A stretch of DNA of 64,000 nucleotides from positions 868,001-932,000 of the forward strand of contig OZ245059.1 of assembly GCA_965224735.1 (NCBI GenBank). Direction: 5' to 3'. Under the pieces are notes generated by a model. It had not been told where the DNA came from. It saw only the letters and a list, made by a program, of their open reading frames with translations, and did not search any database. The position numbers and the translations under genes are program-made. This stretch comes from Robiginitomaculum_A sp036478535 (GTDB lineage Bacteria; Pseudomonadota; Alphaproteobacteria; Caulobacterales; Maricaulaceae). Shown one piece after another: positions 1-7,660 of this stretch; position 1 is the first letter of the stretch; every line of letters begins with the position of its first letter.

Positions 1-495
1 AGCCTTTGCGGCGGATCTATTGAAGATGTGAGCGGCGATGCGGACAATCCAATTTACGAACTCTCCCATGCCACCGCCCGCATAAAAGCAGCGGTTCAAG
101 CCATTAAAAAAAGCGGGTTTGTGCTCACCGCAAGAGCCGATGGTCTCTTGCACGGGGTGACAGATTTGAACATGATCATTGAGCGTCTACAAGCATTTGA
201 GGCTGCGGGGGCGGATGTTTTGTTCGCGCCAGGATTGCCTGATTTAGACGCCGTGCATAAAGTGTGCAGCGCTGTCTCGCAGCCCGTGAATGTCTTGGTT
301 TTATTTGGCCTCACTCAGCACAGCCTGGATGATTTTGCGCAAGCGGGCGCAGCTCGGCTCTCTATTGGCGGCGCACTGGCGTTTAATGCTTATGGCAGTC
401 TTGCGGGCGCGGCAGATGCGATGCTTGGAGACGGAAAATTCGCAGGGCTCACGCCCACCCCAGGCGCAAAACGTATCAAAACCTATCTTAACTAA
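1..495 (+). CDS. Isocitrate lyase/PEP mutase superfamily protein, 3' part
   Basis: The reading frame is open to the left edge, so the true start lies outside the window; the GTG at 28 is internal. The first visible residues (GGSIEDVSGD) and the following NPIYEL and TARADG segments match the PEP mutase/isocitrate lyase superfamily, TIM-barrel enzymes that cleave or rearrange 2-oxo or 2-hydroxy acids with Mg2+. The superfamily is clear, but the substrate (methylisocitrate, oxaloacetate or a phosphonate) cannot be told from this C-terminal part. The stop codon at 493-495 overlaps the stop of the convergent ppk2 3' copy. The last 91 bases are repeated at 3221-3311, on the other side of an inserted restriction-modification gene. 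Confidence 0.85.
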   Translation, partial: SLCGGSIEDVSGDADNPIYELSHATARIKAAVQAIKKSGFVLTARADGLLHGVTDLNMIIERLQAFEAAGADVLFAPGLPDLDAVHKVCSAVSQPVNVLVLFGLTQHSLDDFAQAGAARLSIGGALAFNAYGSLAGAADAMLGDGKFAGLTPTPGAKRIKTYLN

Positions 496-846
496 GCTTT
501 GGTTTTGCGCATATCGGGGTGTAGGCTCCTGCCTAAAATATGATCTAATTTATTAATAATGTGTTGTGTACCTTTGACAATCAGTGGATCAAAGCCGTTC
601 ACAACATCAGGATCTTTATGTGGATATGGCAAACTATCAAGCACATAGCGCATGGTTTCCAGACGGGCGCGTTTTTTATCATTGGACTTTATGATCGTCC
701 AAGGTGCATCCGCTGTATCCGTGTAAAAAAACATGGCCTCTTTCGCCTCGCCATAATCATGCCATTTGTTAAGCGAGGCTTTATCAATCGGGGAAAGTTT
801 CCACTGCTTGAGCGGATCAAGCTCGCGAGATTTAAAACCGTAATTG
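405..846. repeat. Left copy of ~440-bp direct repeat flanking the R-M insertion
   Basis: Bases 405-838 match 3221-3654 at a constant offset of 2816 with about seven substitutions that I counted by eye. After a 2-base deletion the match continues for CGTAATTG to 846. The repeat covers the 3' end of the PEP-mutase-like gene and the 3' third of ppk2. It therefore looks like a target duplication created when the DNA between the copies was inserted. Confidence 0.95.
492..846 (-). pseudogene. ppk2 3' fragment (duplicated)
   Basis: This is the second copy of the C-terminal ~118 codons of the polyphosphate kinase 2 gene whose intact version lies at 3308-4297. It begins abruptly at the junction with the inserted DNA near 846, where two bases are also missing. 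It lacks the Walker motifs and its own start, so it should be non-functional. The last codons of the inserted methyltransferase-endonuclease gene are read from this sequence on the same strand. Confidence 0.9.
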
Positions 847-2802
847 CAAGTTCAGCTTAAAGTAAATATTTTTATCATTTTCTACGATTAGGCTACCGTA
901 CCGGTGCCTAGTCATAGAGGGAGTATCAAATTTAATGTTTTCAAACAAATAATCTTCCAAAGTTGAAATGTCCATAATATGAAATCCGACCTGTTCACCA
1001 TTTTCTTTTACAACAATAGTTCCACTGGATACATATTTGCCGTCCCACTTCGTTCCCGCAAAAAAACCTAATAAAACTGCCACTAACAACCTTTTAACTT
1101 TTACCTGAAAAGAGACTAAGTCATTGCCTGTAAAATTTTCGAGGGTTCCTTGTTCATAAAGGCTTTTTAAATTTTCATCTATACCTGAAACTCTATCTAT
1201 GAAAAAATGTGTAAGCATTTTTGCTATAAGGCTGGGCATTATGTCATCAACCATAGAAAGGTTATAAGACATGGTATCGGTTTCAACTTTATGAAAGACA
1301 AGTTCGCCACCCAATGAATATATTTTTTTTATTCTATCTATGAGCTTAGTTCTAGTTTCAATAGAGTTCACAATATCAATATGCTCGGACGTTAAATTTA
1401 CAGCTTTAAAAATGAAGTTGGTGTTCCCCGAAGCATTAAGTAAGGTTGGTTTACTGCCCAAATACGATTTTATTCCAAACCCCTCGTCTTTTTTTGATAT
1501 GTTGTCATTGTCTATATCTAAAACAATGTCAGATTTTTGGTTACTGTTCCCACCTTTTACAATTGAAATACCCAGAGAATCTTGAATTGCATCAAATTCA
1601 GAAATATGAAAAGTTTTTGAACCCCCCTTAATTTTTTTTGCAAGATTGGAAAGAACATCTTTATTTAGAAAATCGGAAACCTTTATTTTCTTCTCTTTCT
1701 TCGTTGTTTCGTTCTTAACAAGAACAACATCACTATCGCTCAAATAGCAAACTTCCTGGATATTTAGAGTGGTCATCTTAGTTACATTAAAAAAGTTTGC
1801 CTTGTTTACATTCAATTTTTTATCTGCAAGCATCAGTTTTTTGTCGCTCACAAATTTAAGAAAGGAATATAGTTCTGTCCATTCTCCCTTGTTTTTTGTC
1901 TTTATCATATAATCCCCTGTTTCATCTAATCTTACCATATGAGACACCATTGCAGATGCACAAGCTTGAATTGCATCAACAGCAACGCTATTACCGAGTT
2001 GTTTCATTGCTTGTGTTTTTGGCACGGGGAAATCAAAGTCGTCGGGAAACCCTTGCATTTTCTTCCCTTGTTCTGGCATTAGCCGTTTAACTTCACCATC
2101 AACCAAATATGAATCCCAATTACGCCTATCGTTGATATTAGAGCCTCTACCCCCAACCCTAAGGGTAAAGCCTACTTCTCGGGAACACTTACCGTTCCAA
2201 ACATCGGACATATTGAATTTCAGAGGTATTTTTTCCGGAAAATAAAAACTTTTTAGGCCAGTTTCTTTCTTAAATCCAATCATAAAGGCTCTTGGTCTGA
2301 GTTGAGGCAATCCATAATCAGAGGCTCTAATGACTTCAAAATAAAAACTATAGCCAAGTTCCTCTTCAATAATTTCTCTAATGACCTTAAACGTATTACC
2401 GTTATCGTGATTTACAATTCCTCGTACGTTTTCTAAAAAAAATGCTTTGGGTAGTTTGGCAGCAATAATATCGACTATATTAAAAAATAAATTTCCCCTC
2501 TCCGATTTATGCGTATCCCCAAATCCTCTTTTGTGACCAGCTTGGCTAAATGGCTGACAAGGAAACCCCGCGCATAGGACATCAAAATCAGGAATATCAT
2601 TTGGGGATATACTTCTAATGTCGTCATTAAAATTACCGCTTGTAAACAAGTCTGGGGATACGCTCTTAAAATTATGCTCATAAGTTTTTCTGGCGTAGCT
2701 ATCAATCTCAGAGGCAAAGACACACTCGCCGCCTAAGCGATGCAGTGCCGTGTGGAAGCCACCAATCCCCGCAAATAAGTCGATAAATTTAAAATTGGTC
2801 AT
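832..2802 (-). CDS. Fused DNA cytosine-5 methyltransferase / HpaII-like restriction endonuclease
   Basis: Residues 1 to ~298 form a complete m5C methyltransferase. Motif I is DLFAGIGGF (8-16); motif IV is GFPCQPFSQ with the catalytic Cys82; motif VI is ENVRG; motif VIII is QLRPRAF; a short target-recognition region holds RVGGRGS; and motif X is QLGNSVAVDAI. From Met299 a second module of 358 residues begins with NKGEWTELYSFLK, which resembles the start of R.HpaII-type endonucleases (recognition CCGG), and its length fits that family from memory. Met299 looks like a former start codon, so the two genes probably fused by loss of a stop. The gene is AT-rich compared with its neighbours and sits inside a target duplication, which indicates horizontal transfer. 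The last codons lie in the duplicated ppk2 sequence. The methyltransferase call is firm; the endonuclease family is likely but unproven. Confidence 0.85.
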   Translation of the reverse strand: MTNFKFIDLFAGIGGFHTALHRLGGECVFASEIDSYARKTYEHNFKSVSPDLFTSGNFNDDIRSISPNDIPDFDVLCAGFPCQPFSQAGHKRGFGDTHKSERGNLFFNIVDIIAAKLPKAFFLENVRGIVNHDNGNTFKVIREIIEEELGYSFYFEVIRASDYGLPQLRPRAFMIGFKKETGLKSFYFPEKIPLKFNMSDVWNGKCSREVGFTLRVGGRGSNINDRRNWDSYLVDGEVKRLMPEQGKKMQGFPDDFDFPVPKTQAMKQLGNSVAVDAIQACASAMVSHMVRLDETGDYMIKTKNKGEWTELYSFLKFVSDKKLMLADKKLNVNKANFFNVTKMTTLNIQEVCYLSDSDVVLVKNETTKKEKKIKVSDFLNKDVLSNLAKKIKGGSKTFHISEFDAIQDSLGISIVKGGNSNQKSDIVLDIDNDNISKKDEGFGIKSYLGSKPTLLNASGNTNFIFKAVNLTSEHIDIVNSIETRTKLIDRIKKIYSLGGELVFHKVETDTMSYNLSMVDDIMPSLIAKMLTHFFIDRVSGIDENLKSLYEQGTLENFTGNDLVSFQVKVKRLLVAVLLGFFAGTKWDGKYVSSGTIVVKENGEQVGFHIMDISTLEDYLFENIKFDTPSMTRHRYGSLIVENDKNIYFKLNLQLRF

Positions 2803-2935
2803 ATTTTTTCTTACTAACTGTTTTCAGGCGTATCCTGTAATCGATTCATTATACCCTAGAATTTAACCAGGAAACATCAAGGAGAAAACGAGCTTGCGAG
2901 CTTTGCGGGATACTGTAAAAGTTTCAATATAATTT

Positions 2936-3220
2936 GGGGCTGTCCCAGATAACGCATAAGATGTGTTATAGATGACGGCATGAGAAAGAGCAGATTAAGT
3001 CAGTATAAAACAGAGGTGGTTAGCCGAGCATTTTGTTGCAGGGACTACGGTGCGTTGCGCGGCTAATCTTTGCGGTGTTAATCGTAAATCTGCCTCCTAT
3101 TATTTCCACTGTCTTCGCGAAATTATTTCTTATGAGTTAGAACAAGCTGAGCAAAAGGTTTTTGCTGGCGAGATCAAGGTGGACGAAAGTTATTTTGGCG
3201 GCAAGCGAAAGGGTAAGCGT
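2936..3220 (+). pseudogene. IS1595-family element, 5' fragment with broken transposase
   Basis: An IS-like left end (GGGGCTGTCCCAGATAACG) starts at 2936. It is followed by an ATG at 2980 that encodes MRKSRLSQYK, the usual N-terminus of IS1595/IS1016-type transposases. One frameshift moves the protein to the frame starting near 3020 (EHFVAGTT, then LCGVNRKSASYYFH and EIKVDESYFGGKRKGKRGRG). The homology ends exactly at 3220/3221, where the right copy of the target repeat begins. The two sequences share GGGCGCGGC at the joint. The catalytic core beyond VDESYFGG and the right terminal repeat are missing, so this fragment is dead. Confidence 0.85.
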
Positions 3221-3311
3221 GGGCGCGGCAGATGCGATGCTTGGAGACGGAAAATTCGCAGGGCTCACGCCCACTTCAGGCGCAAAACGTATCAAAACCT
3301 ATCTTAACTAA
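3221..3311 (+). pseudogene. 3' stub of the PEP-mutase/isocitrate-lyase-like gene
   Basis: These are the last ~30 codons of the gene that ends at 495, repeated here and fused out of frame to the transposase fragment. The stop TAA at 3309-3311 overlaps the ppk2 stop, which preserves the ancestral convergent arrangement. Confidence 0.85.
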
Positions 3312-3662
3312 GCTTTGGTTTTGCGCATATCGGGGTGTAGACTCCTGCCTAAAATATGATCTAATTTATTAATAATGTGTTGTGTTCCTTTGACAATCAG
3401 TGGATCAAAGTCGTTCACAACATCAGGATTTTTATGCGGATATGGCAAACTATCAAGCACATAGCGCATGGTTTCCAGACGGGCGCGTTTTTTATCATTG
3501 GACTTTATGATCGTCCAAGGTGCATCCGCTGTATCCGTGTAAAAAAACATGGCCTCTTTCGCCTCGCCATAATCATGCCATTTGTTAAGCGAGGCTTTAT
3601 CAATCGGGGAAAGTTTCCACTGCTTGAGCGGATCAAGCTCGCGAGATTTAAAACGGCGTAAT
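3221..3662. repeat. Right copy of ~440-bp direct repeat
   Basis: This is the partner of 405-846. It begins at the microhomology GGGCGCGGC shared with the IS1595 transposase fragment and continues into intact ppk2. It holds a stub of the PEP-mutase-like gene and the real 3' end of ppk2. The few differences from the left copy suggest that the duplication is not brand new. Confidence 0.95.
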
Positions 3663-4297
3663 TGTTCGTTTTGCGTGACCGAAAACCAGAATTTAAAAAT
3701 CCGTATACCTGAGCGCACAAGCATGCGCTCAAAAGATGGTGTTTGGCGCATAAATTCTAGATACTCACCTGGCTCACAAAAGCCCATTACCCGCTCGACG
3801 CCCGCGCGGTTATACCACGAGCGATCAAAGAAAACCATTTCTCCTGCGGTCGGCAAATTTTGTACATAGCGCTGAAAATACCATTGATGCCGCTCTGTAT
3901 CGGTAGGCTTATTCAAAGCAACAACGCGTGCTTGCCGCGGATTAAGGTGTTCTGTAAACCGTTTAATTGTTCCCCCCTTACCCGCAGCGTCACGGCCCTC
4001 AAAGATAAAGATAATTTTTTGATCCGTATCTTCCACCCATTTTTGAACCTTTAAAAGTTCAACCTGAAGCGCGCGTTTCTCCCGCTCGTAGGTTTTGACA
4101 TTGACCCGCTCTGCATAAGGATATTCACCATTTTCATAGGCTTCGCGAATAGCAAGTTTAGTGGTTTTTACTTCGCCATTTTCATTTAAAGGGCTGAGCT
4201 TAACTGGCCTTTTACGTGGTTTTTTCAGGGGGGGCAGAGGCGTTTTGGGCGCTGCATTTGAAGGTATGTTTTGTTCTTTATTAACTGGCTTATCCAT
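3308..4297 (-). CDS. ppk2: Polyphosphate kinase 2 family protein
   Basis: PPK2 enzymes transfer phosphate between polyphosphate and nucleoside di- or monophosphates in the cytoplasm. A P-loop GRDAAGKGGT (about 101-110), a Walker B region VFFDRSWYNRAG (about 155-166) and the RRFKSRELDPLKQWKLSP segment are typical of the single-domain class. I chose the ATG at 4297 (MDKPVNKEQ) because AGGGGG lies 9-10 bases upstream; the frame stays open to 4351 but lacks such a site there. The basic, proline-rich N-terminus (PLPPLKKPRKRP) is probably disordered. The gene is convergent with the gene to its left, and its 3' third is duplicated at 492-846. Confidence 0.93.
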   Translation of the reverse strand: MDKPVNKEQNIPSNAAPKTPLPPLKKPRKRPVKLSPLNENGEVKTTKLAIREAYENGEYPYAERVNVKTYEREKRALQVELLKVQKWVEDTDQKIIFIFEGRDAAGKGGTIKRFTEHLNPRQARVVALNKPTDTERHQWYFQRYVQNLPTAGEMVFFDRSWYNRAGVERVMGFCEPGEYLEFMRQTPSFERMLVRSGIRIFKFWFSVTQNEQLRRFKSRELDPLKQWKLSPIDKASLNKWHDYGEAKEAMFFYTDTADAPWTIIKSNDKKRARLETMRYVLDSLPYPHKNPDVVNDFDPLIVKGTQHIINKLDHILGRSLHPDMRKTKA

Positions 4298-4464
4298 AAC
4301 GGTATGTCCCCCTTGAATGAATGCTAAATACGGGCTTGTTGTTAAAAACACTCTACACTTTATTGTTCAAAAAGTGGAGTCACAATTAGGCCGTTTGTCA
4401 GAACGTCGCACTTTGTTTTTTAGGAGTCTAAAACGTAAAATTTTGAGCAATGCGGGCGTGCTGG

Positions 4465-4488
4465 ATTTGGCCAAAGCTTTGGCCAAAT
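4465..4488. repeat. 24-bp perfect palindrome
   Basis: ATTTGGCCAAAG followed by its exact reverse complement lies between the mutL stop (4498) and the ppk2 start. There is no loop and no T-run, so it is not a standard terminator. It can also be read as a near-perfect 12-bp tandem repeat of TTTGGCCAAAGC. Confidence 0.85.
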
Positions 4489-4497
4489 CTGTTCCCA

Positions 4498-6369
4498 TCA
4501 TCGTCTGCCAAACAACCGTTCAATATCAGCTAATTTTAACTCCACATAGGTCGGACGGCCATGATTACATTGGCCCGAGTGCGGGGTTTCTTCCATTTGG
4601 CGCAACAGTGCATTCATCTCCGCCCCATTGAGCCTGCGCCCTGCGCGCACACTGCCATGGCACGCCATGGTTCCACACACATGTTCAAACTGCTCATTTA
4701 GCGAAAGCGCCTCATCATAATCACGCAAATCATCCGCGAGGTCACGCAAAAGGCCTTGCACGTTCATCTCGCCAAGAATGGCAGGGGTTTCGCGCACGGC
4801 AATTGCACCTACGCCGAACGGCTCTAGCACCAACCCCATCGCGCCAAGCTCTTCCCCTCGTGCTAAAACGCGGTGTGCGTCTTCATCGCCAAGCTCGACA
4901 ATTTCAGGAATAAGCAAAGCCTGCCTTTCGAGGGTTTTTTGTGCCATAGATTTCTTCATACGCTCATAGACAAGCCTTTCATGAGCAGCGTGTTGATCCA
5001 CAACAATCATACCGTCTTTGGTTTGGGTGACAATATAGGTTTCGTGAAGCTGAGCCCGCGCTACGCCTAAAGGCCGCTCTGTCAAATCTTCTTGCTGTGC
5101 TTGTTCGCTTTGGATTCGATGGTCTTGGATTTGATAGTCTTGGAAATTCTCGCTGCCTTCTTCAACCTTGCCCGAGAACCCATCTATGCCATCTATAATA
5201 GGCTGCATTTTCGGGTCAGGCGATGGCGGCGTTTGGTAATTGCCATATTTCGGGCGGTAACTGCCTAATTTTCCGCCGAGCTGCACACGGCCTAAAGCGT
5301 AATCGCTCACCGTCGTCGAAGCCCTGTGACCTGCCCCTGCTAGCGCGTGCCGTAGGGCGCCCACAATAAGCCCGCGTACAAGCCCAGGGTCGCGAAAGCG
5401 CACTTCGGACTTAGCAGGGTGCACATTCACGTCTACAAAATGTGGATCAAGCTCTAGATAAAGTGCCACAACAGGGTGCCGTCCGCGAGCCAGAAAATCT
5501 TGGTAAGCCCCGCGCACGGCTCCATATAACAGCTTATCGCGCACAGGCCGCCCATTGATAAAAAGATATTGATGCGTGCTTGATCCGCGCGAAAACGTTG
5601 GCAGGCCAGCATAGCCCGTAAGTTTCACGCCTTCGCGCTCACTATCGATCAGCAGTGCATTGTCTTTGAAATCCCTGCCCAATATATCAGCCAACCTTTT
5701 AAGTCTGCCTTCATCATTATCCGCCTCGCGCAGCAGGTTTAAAACCGCGCGCCTGCCATTATGCAGGCTAAAGCCAACATCGGCGCGGGACATAGCCATA
5801 CGTTTGACAATATCGGATATAGCTATGCTCTCGGAGCGCTCAGTTTTTAAAAACTTTAACCGCGCGGGCGTTGCGTAAAACAAATCTTTTACGTCAACCC
5901 GCGTGCCCGAAAGACCAAAACGCGGGGCGGGGCGAGGGCGGTTCACTTCGCCGCCTTCAACCGATATTTCCCACGCCATATTGTCGCCCCCATCGCCCAA
6001 AGTTTGCGTGGTAATTTTAAGCCGCGCAATAGAGCCAATAGAGGGCAGGGCTTCGCCGCGAAAGCCCATTGTTCCAATATTTAGCAGATCCCATTGACCT
6101 TTATCATCTGGCGCAAGTTTCGACGTGGCATGGCGCTCTATGGCCAAGAGCAGTTCGTCTTTGTTCATGCCCTTGCCATCATCGGTTACGGTGAGGCTAC
6201 GCCGTCCGCCCGCTTCAAAGCGAATATCAATTTGGCACGCACCCGCGTCTAGCGCATTTTCTGTTAGCTCCTTAATCACGCTCGCAGGGCGCTCAACCAC
6301 CTCACCTGCCGCGATTCGGTTAATGGTGTGTTGGGGCAGTCTGCGAATCGATACATTGTTTTTTTGCAT
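4498..6369 (-). CDS. mutL: DNA mismatch repair protein MutL
   Basis: MutL couples mismatch recognition by MutS to strand excision. The N-terminal GHKL ATPase is complete: KELTENALDAGA, DDGKGM and GFRGEALPSIG. The C-terminal domain contains DQHAAHERLVYE, which fits the metal-binding DQHA-X2-E-X4-E endonuclease motif, plus ACHGSVRAG and CNHGRPT. It is therefore the nicking type of MutL expected in bacteria without MutH. The linker around 5095-5160 is low in complexity and contains an imperfect 18-bp repeat (QDYQIQDHRIQ). The gene is last in the ileS-lspA-DUF3035-mutL series. A terminator hairpin separates it from DUF3035, and the apparent ribosome-binding site lies inside that hairpin. Confidence 0.97.
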   Translation of the reverse strand: MQKNNVSIRRLPQHTINRIAAGEVVERPASVIKELTENALDAGACQIDIRFEAGGRRSLTVTDDGKGMNKDELLLAIERHATSKLAPDDKGQWDLLNIGTMGFRGEALPSIGSIARLKITTQTLGDGGDNMAWEISVEGGEVNRPRPAPRFGLSGTRVDVKDLFYATPARLKFLKTERSESIAISDIVKRMAMSRADVGFSLHNGRRAVLNLLREADNDEGRLKRLADILGRDFKDNALLIDSEREGVKLTGYAGLPTFSRGSSTHQYLFINGRPVRDKLLYGAVRGAYQDFLARGRHPVVALYLELDPHFVDVNVHPAKSEVRFRDPGLVRGLIVGALRHALAGAGHRASTTVSDYALGRVQLGGKLGSYRPKYGNYQTPPSPDPKMQPIIDGIDGFSGKVEEGSENFQDYQIQDHRIQSEQAQQEDLTERPLGVARAQLHETYIVTQTKDGMIVVDQHAAHERLVYERMKKSMAQKTLERQALLIPEIVELGDEDAHRVLARGEELGAMGLVLEPFGVGAIAVRETPAILGEMNVQGLLRDLADDLRDYDEALSLNEQFEHVCGTMACHGSVRAGRRLNGAEMNALLRQMEETPHSGQCNHGRPTYVELKLADIERLFGRR

Positions 6370-6401
6370 GAAAAAACCCTAGCTTGAAAACAAGCTAGGG
6401 T
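6370..6401 (-). terminator. Rho-independent terminator overlapping the mutL ribosome-binding site
   Basis: An 11-bp perfect stem (ACCCTAGCTTG, loop of four, CAAGCTAGGGT at 6376-6401) is followed on the minus strand by six T. It lies downstream of the DUF3035 gene and ends at the mutL start. The AGGG in the 3' arm is 7 bases from the mutL ATG, so the same hairpin would stop read-through and hide the mutL Shine-Dalgarno sequence. Confidence 0.88.
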
Positions 6402-6434
6402 CGATTCAAATAATTATATATTCGCTTAAAGCTC

Positions 6435-6971
6435 TTAAAGACCAGGTAGTTTTTCCTTTGCAGGCCGGCGTCCAATTTTGACTTTATTGCCCCCTGTTGC
6501 CGCTTGCACGGCTTTTTGGCGGCGGACTTCCTGGTCAGGGTCGAGCGGGGTACCATCGGGCGCAATTGCTTTGCCGTTTTTCCAAAATAAAACCCGGTCA
6601 GCAAAGCCCCGACTTTTACGCTCAATAGAGTTTTGCCCGTCAATAATTGCCCGCACAGCAGGATCAGCTTTGCTCCCGCCTGCTTTTGCCATAAGAACGA
6701 CTTCGCCTTGGGATGGCGCAGCGGGATCTATTTCACCCAAAAGCGCTTTGCGAGCCGCAACCGTCGCGTATTTTTCTTCGACATTCAGCTCGCCTGGTTT
6801 TGGCGGACGCAGATTATACTCTGGCGGCACAACCAATGGCGGTTTGGTGAGAATATTAAATTCATTGGGCGAGTTTCTGCGCATGCCCAGCACTTTACCC
6901 GCGCTAGAGCAGCCCGTAGCCAGCAAAGCCGAAACAGCGGCTGTAACAATAATAATGTTGCGAGATATCAT
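6435..6971 (-). CDS. DUF3035-type lipoprotein
   Basis: A 178-residue protein with a signal sequence and lipobox (ALLATGC, Cys21), so it should be a lipid-anchored envelope protein. The segments RRNSPNEFNILTKPPLVVPPEYNLRPPKPGE and the C-terminal QEVRRQKAVQ fit the DUF3035 family found next to lspA in Alphaproteobacteria; its function is unknown. AGGAG lies 6 bases before the ATG. It is downstream of lspA and upstream of a strong terminator. Confidence 0.85.
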   Translation of the reverse strand: MISRNIIIVTAAVSALLATGCSSAGKVLGMRRNSPNEFNILTKPPLVVPPEYNLRPPKPGELNVEEKYATVAARKALLGEIDPAAPSQGEVVLMAKAGGSKADPAVRAIIDGQNSIERKSRGFADRVLFWKNGKAIAPDGTPLDPDQEVRRQKAVQAATGGNKVKIGRRPAKEKLPGL

Positions 6972-7028
6972 TTCCGACTCCTAAAGTTTATGCCTTCTAG
7001 CCAACTTATACTGCTCTGCCAAGTTAAC

Positions 7029-7550
7029 TTATGGTGATTTTTCTGCTTTTGACTGTAAAAACATAGCGATGATAAGCCCGATAACGCCGCAAGTAATCAT
7101 GCTATCGGCCACGTTAAACACCCATTTGAAATAGATATCGCCAAAATTAAGAAAATCTGTCACAGCGCCAAAACGGGCGCGGTCAATTGCATTGCCGATC
7201 GCCCCGCCAATTATTAGCGAGAGAGAGAACGTCATCAGCTTGCTTTTTTCCTTATTGATCCAAAATAACAGCACAACGCACATAACGGCAGCAAAAATAG
7301 TAAACACAATACGTGAAATTTCTGGATGGTTAGAGAACAATCCAAAACTGACGCCAAGATTACACACCAGCGCCAAATCAAAAACGGGGCTAACTTCGAT
7401 TTGTAGTCCTGAATAGGGATTAGTGGCGCATATATTTTGCGGCACGCCAAATTTATTGATGACCCAGTATTTGCTAGCTTGGTCAACCGCAATAACAAGT
7501 GCGGGCACAAGCCCCCCCCAAAGCCATAAATCCTTGCGTAGTTTAAGCAT
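7029..7550 (-). CDS. lspA: Lipoprotein signal peptidase (signal peptidase II)
   Basis: An inner-membrane aspartic protease that removes the signal peptide from diacylated prolipoproteins. The catalytic segments are visible: VCNLGVSFGL, then IIGGAIGNAIDRARFGAVTDFL and VFNVADSMI. Four hydrophobic segments fit the fold. I prefer the ATG at 7550 (MLKLRKDL), with GGGG about 6 bases upstream, over the GTG at 7556. It lies just downstream of ileS, the usual order. Several lipoproteins in this window (DUF3035, MltA, LptE, DUF3576) are likely substrates. Confidence 0.95.
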   Translation of the reverse strand: MLKLRKDLWLWGGLVPALVIAVDQASKYWVINKFGVPQNICATNPYSGLQIEVSPVFDLALVCNLGVSFGLFSNHPEISRIVFTIFAAVMCVVLLFWINKEKSKLMTFSLSLIIGGAIGNAIDRARFGAVTDFLNFGDIYFKWVFNVADSMITCGVIGLIIAMFLQSKAEKSP

Positions 7551-7605
7551 GAACACCCCATATTCGTGTTTTTAGGGCCCTAGGCTTTGGACCGATCCTA
7601 TCAAT

Positions 7606-7647
7606 CATAAATAAAGAAGGCATAAATAAAGGAAGCATAAATAAAAA
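7606..7647. repeat. 15-bp tandem repeat between ileS and lspA
   Basis: There are three near-perfect units of CATAAATAAAGRARG, two full and one partial, in the short ileS-lspA spacer. This is one of many short tandem duplications in the window. Confidence 0.85.
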
Positions 7648-7660
7648 TAGTGTGCAAAAA

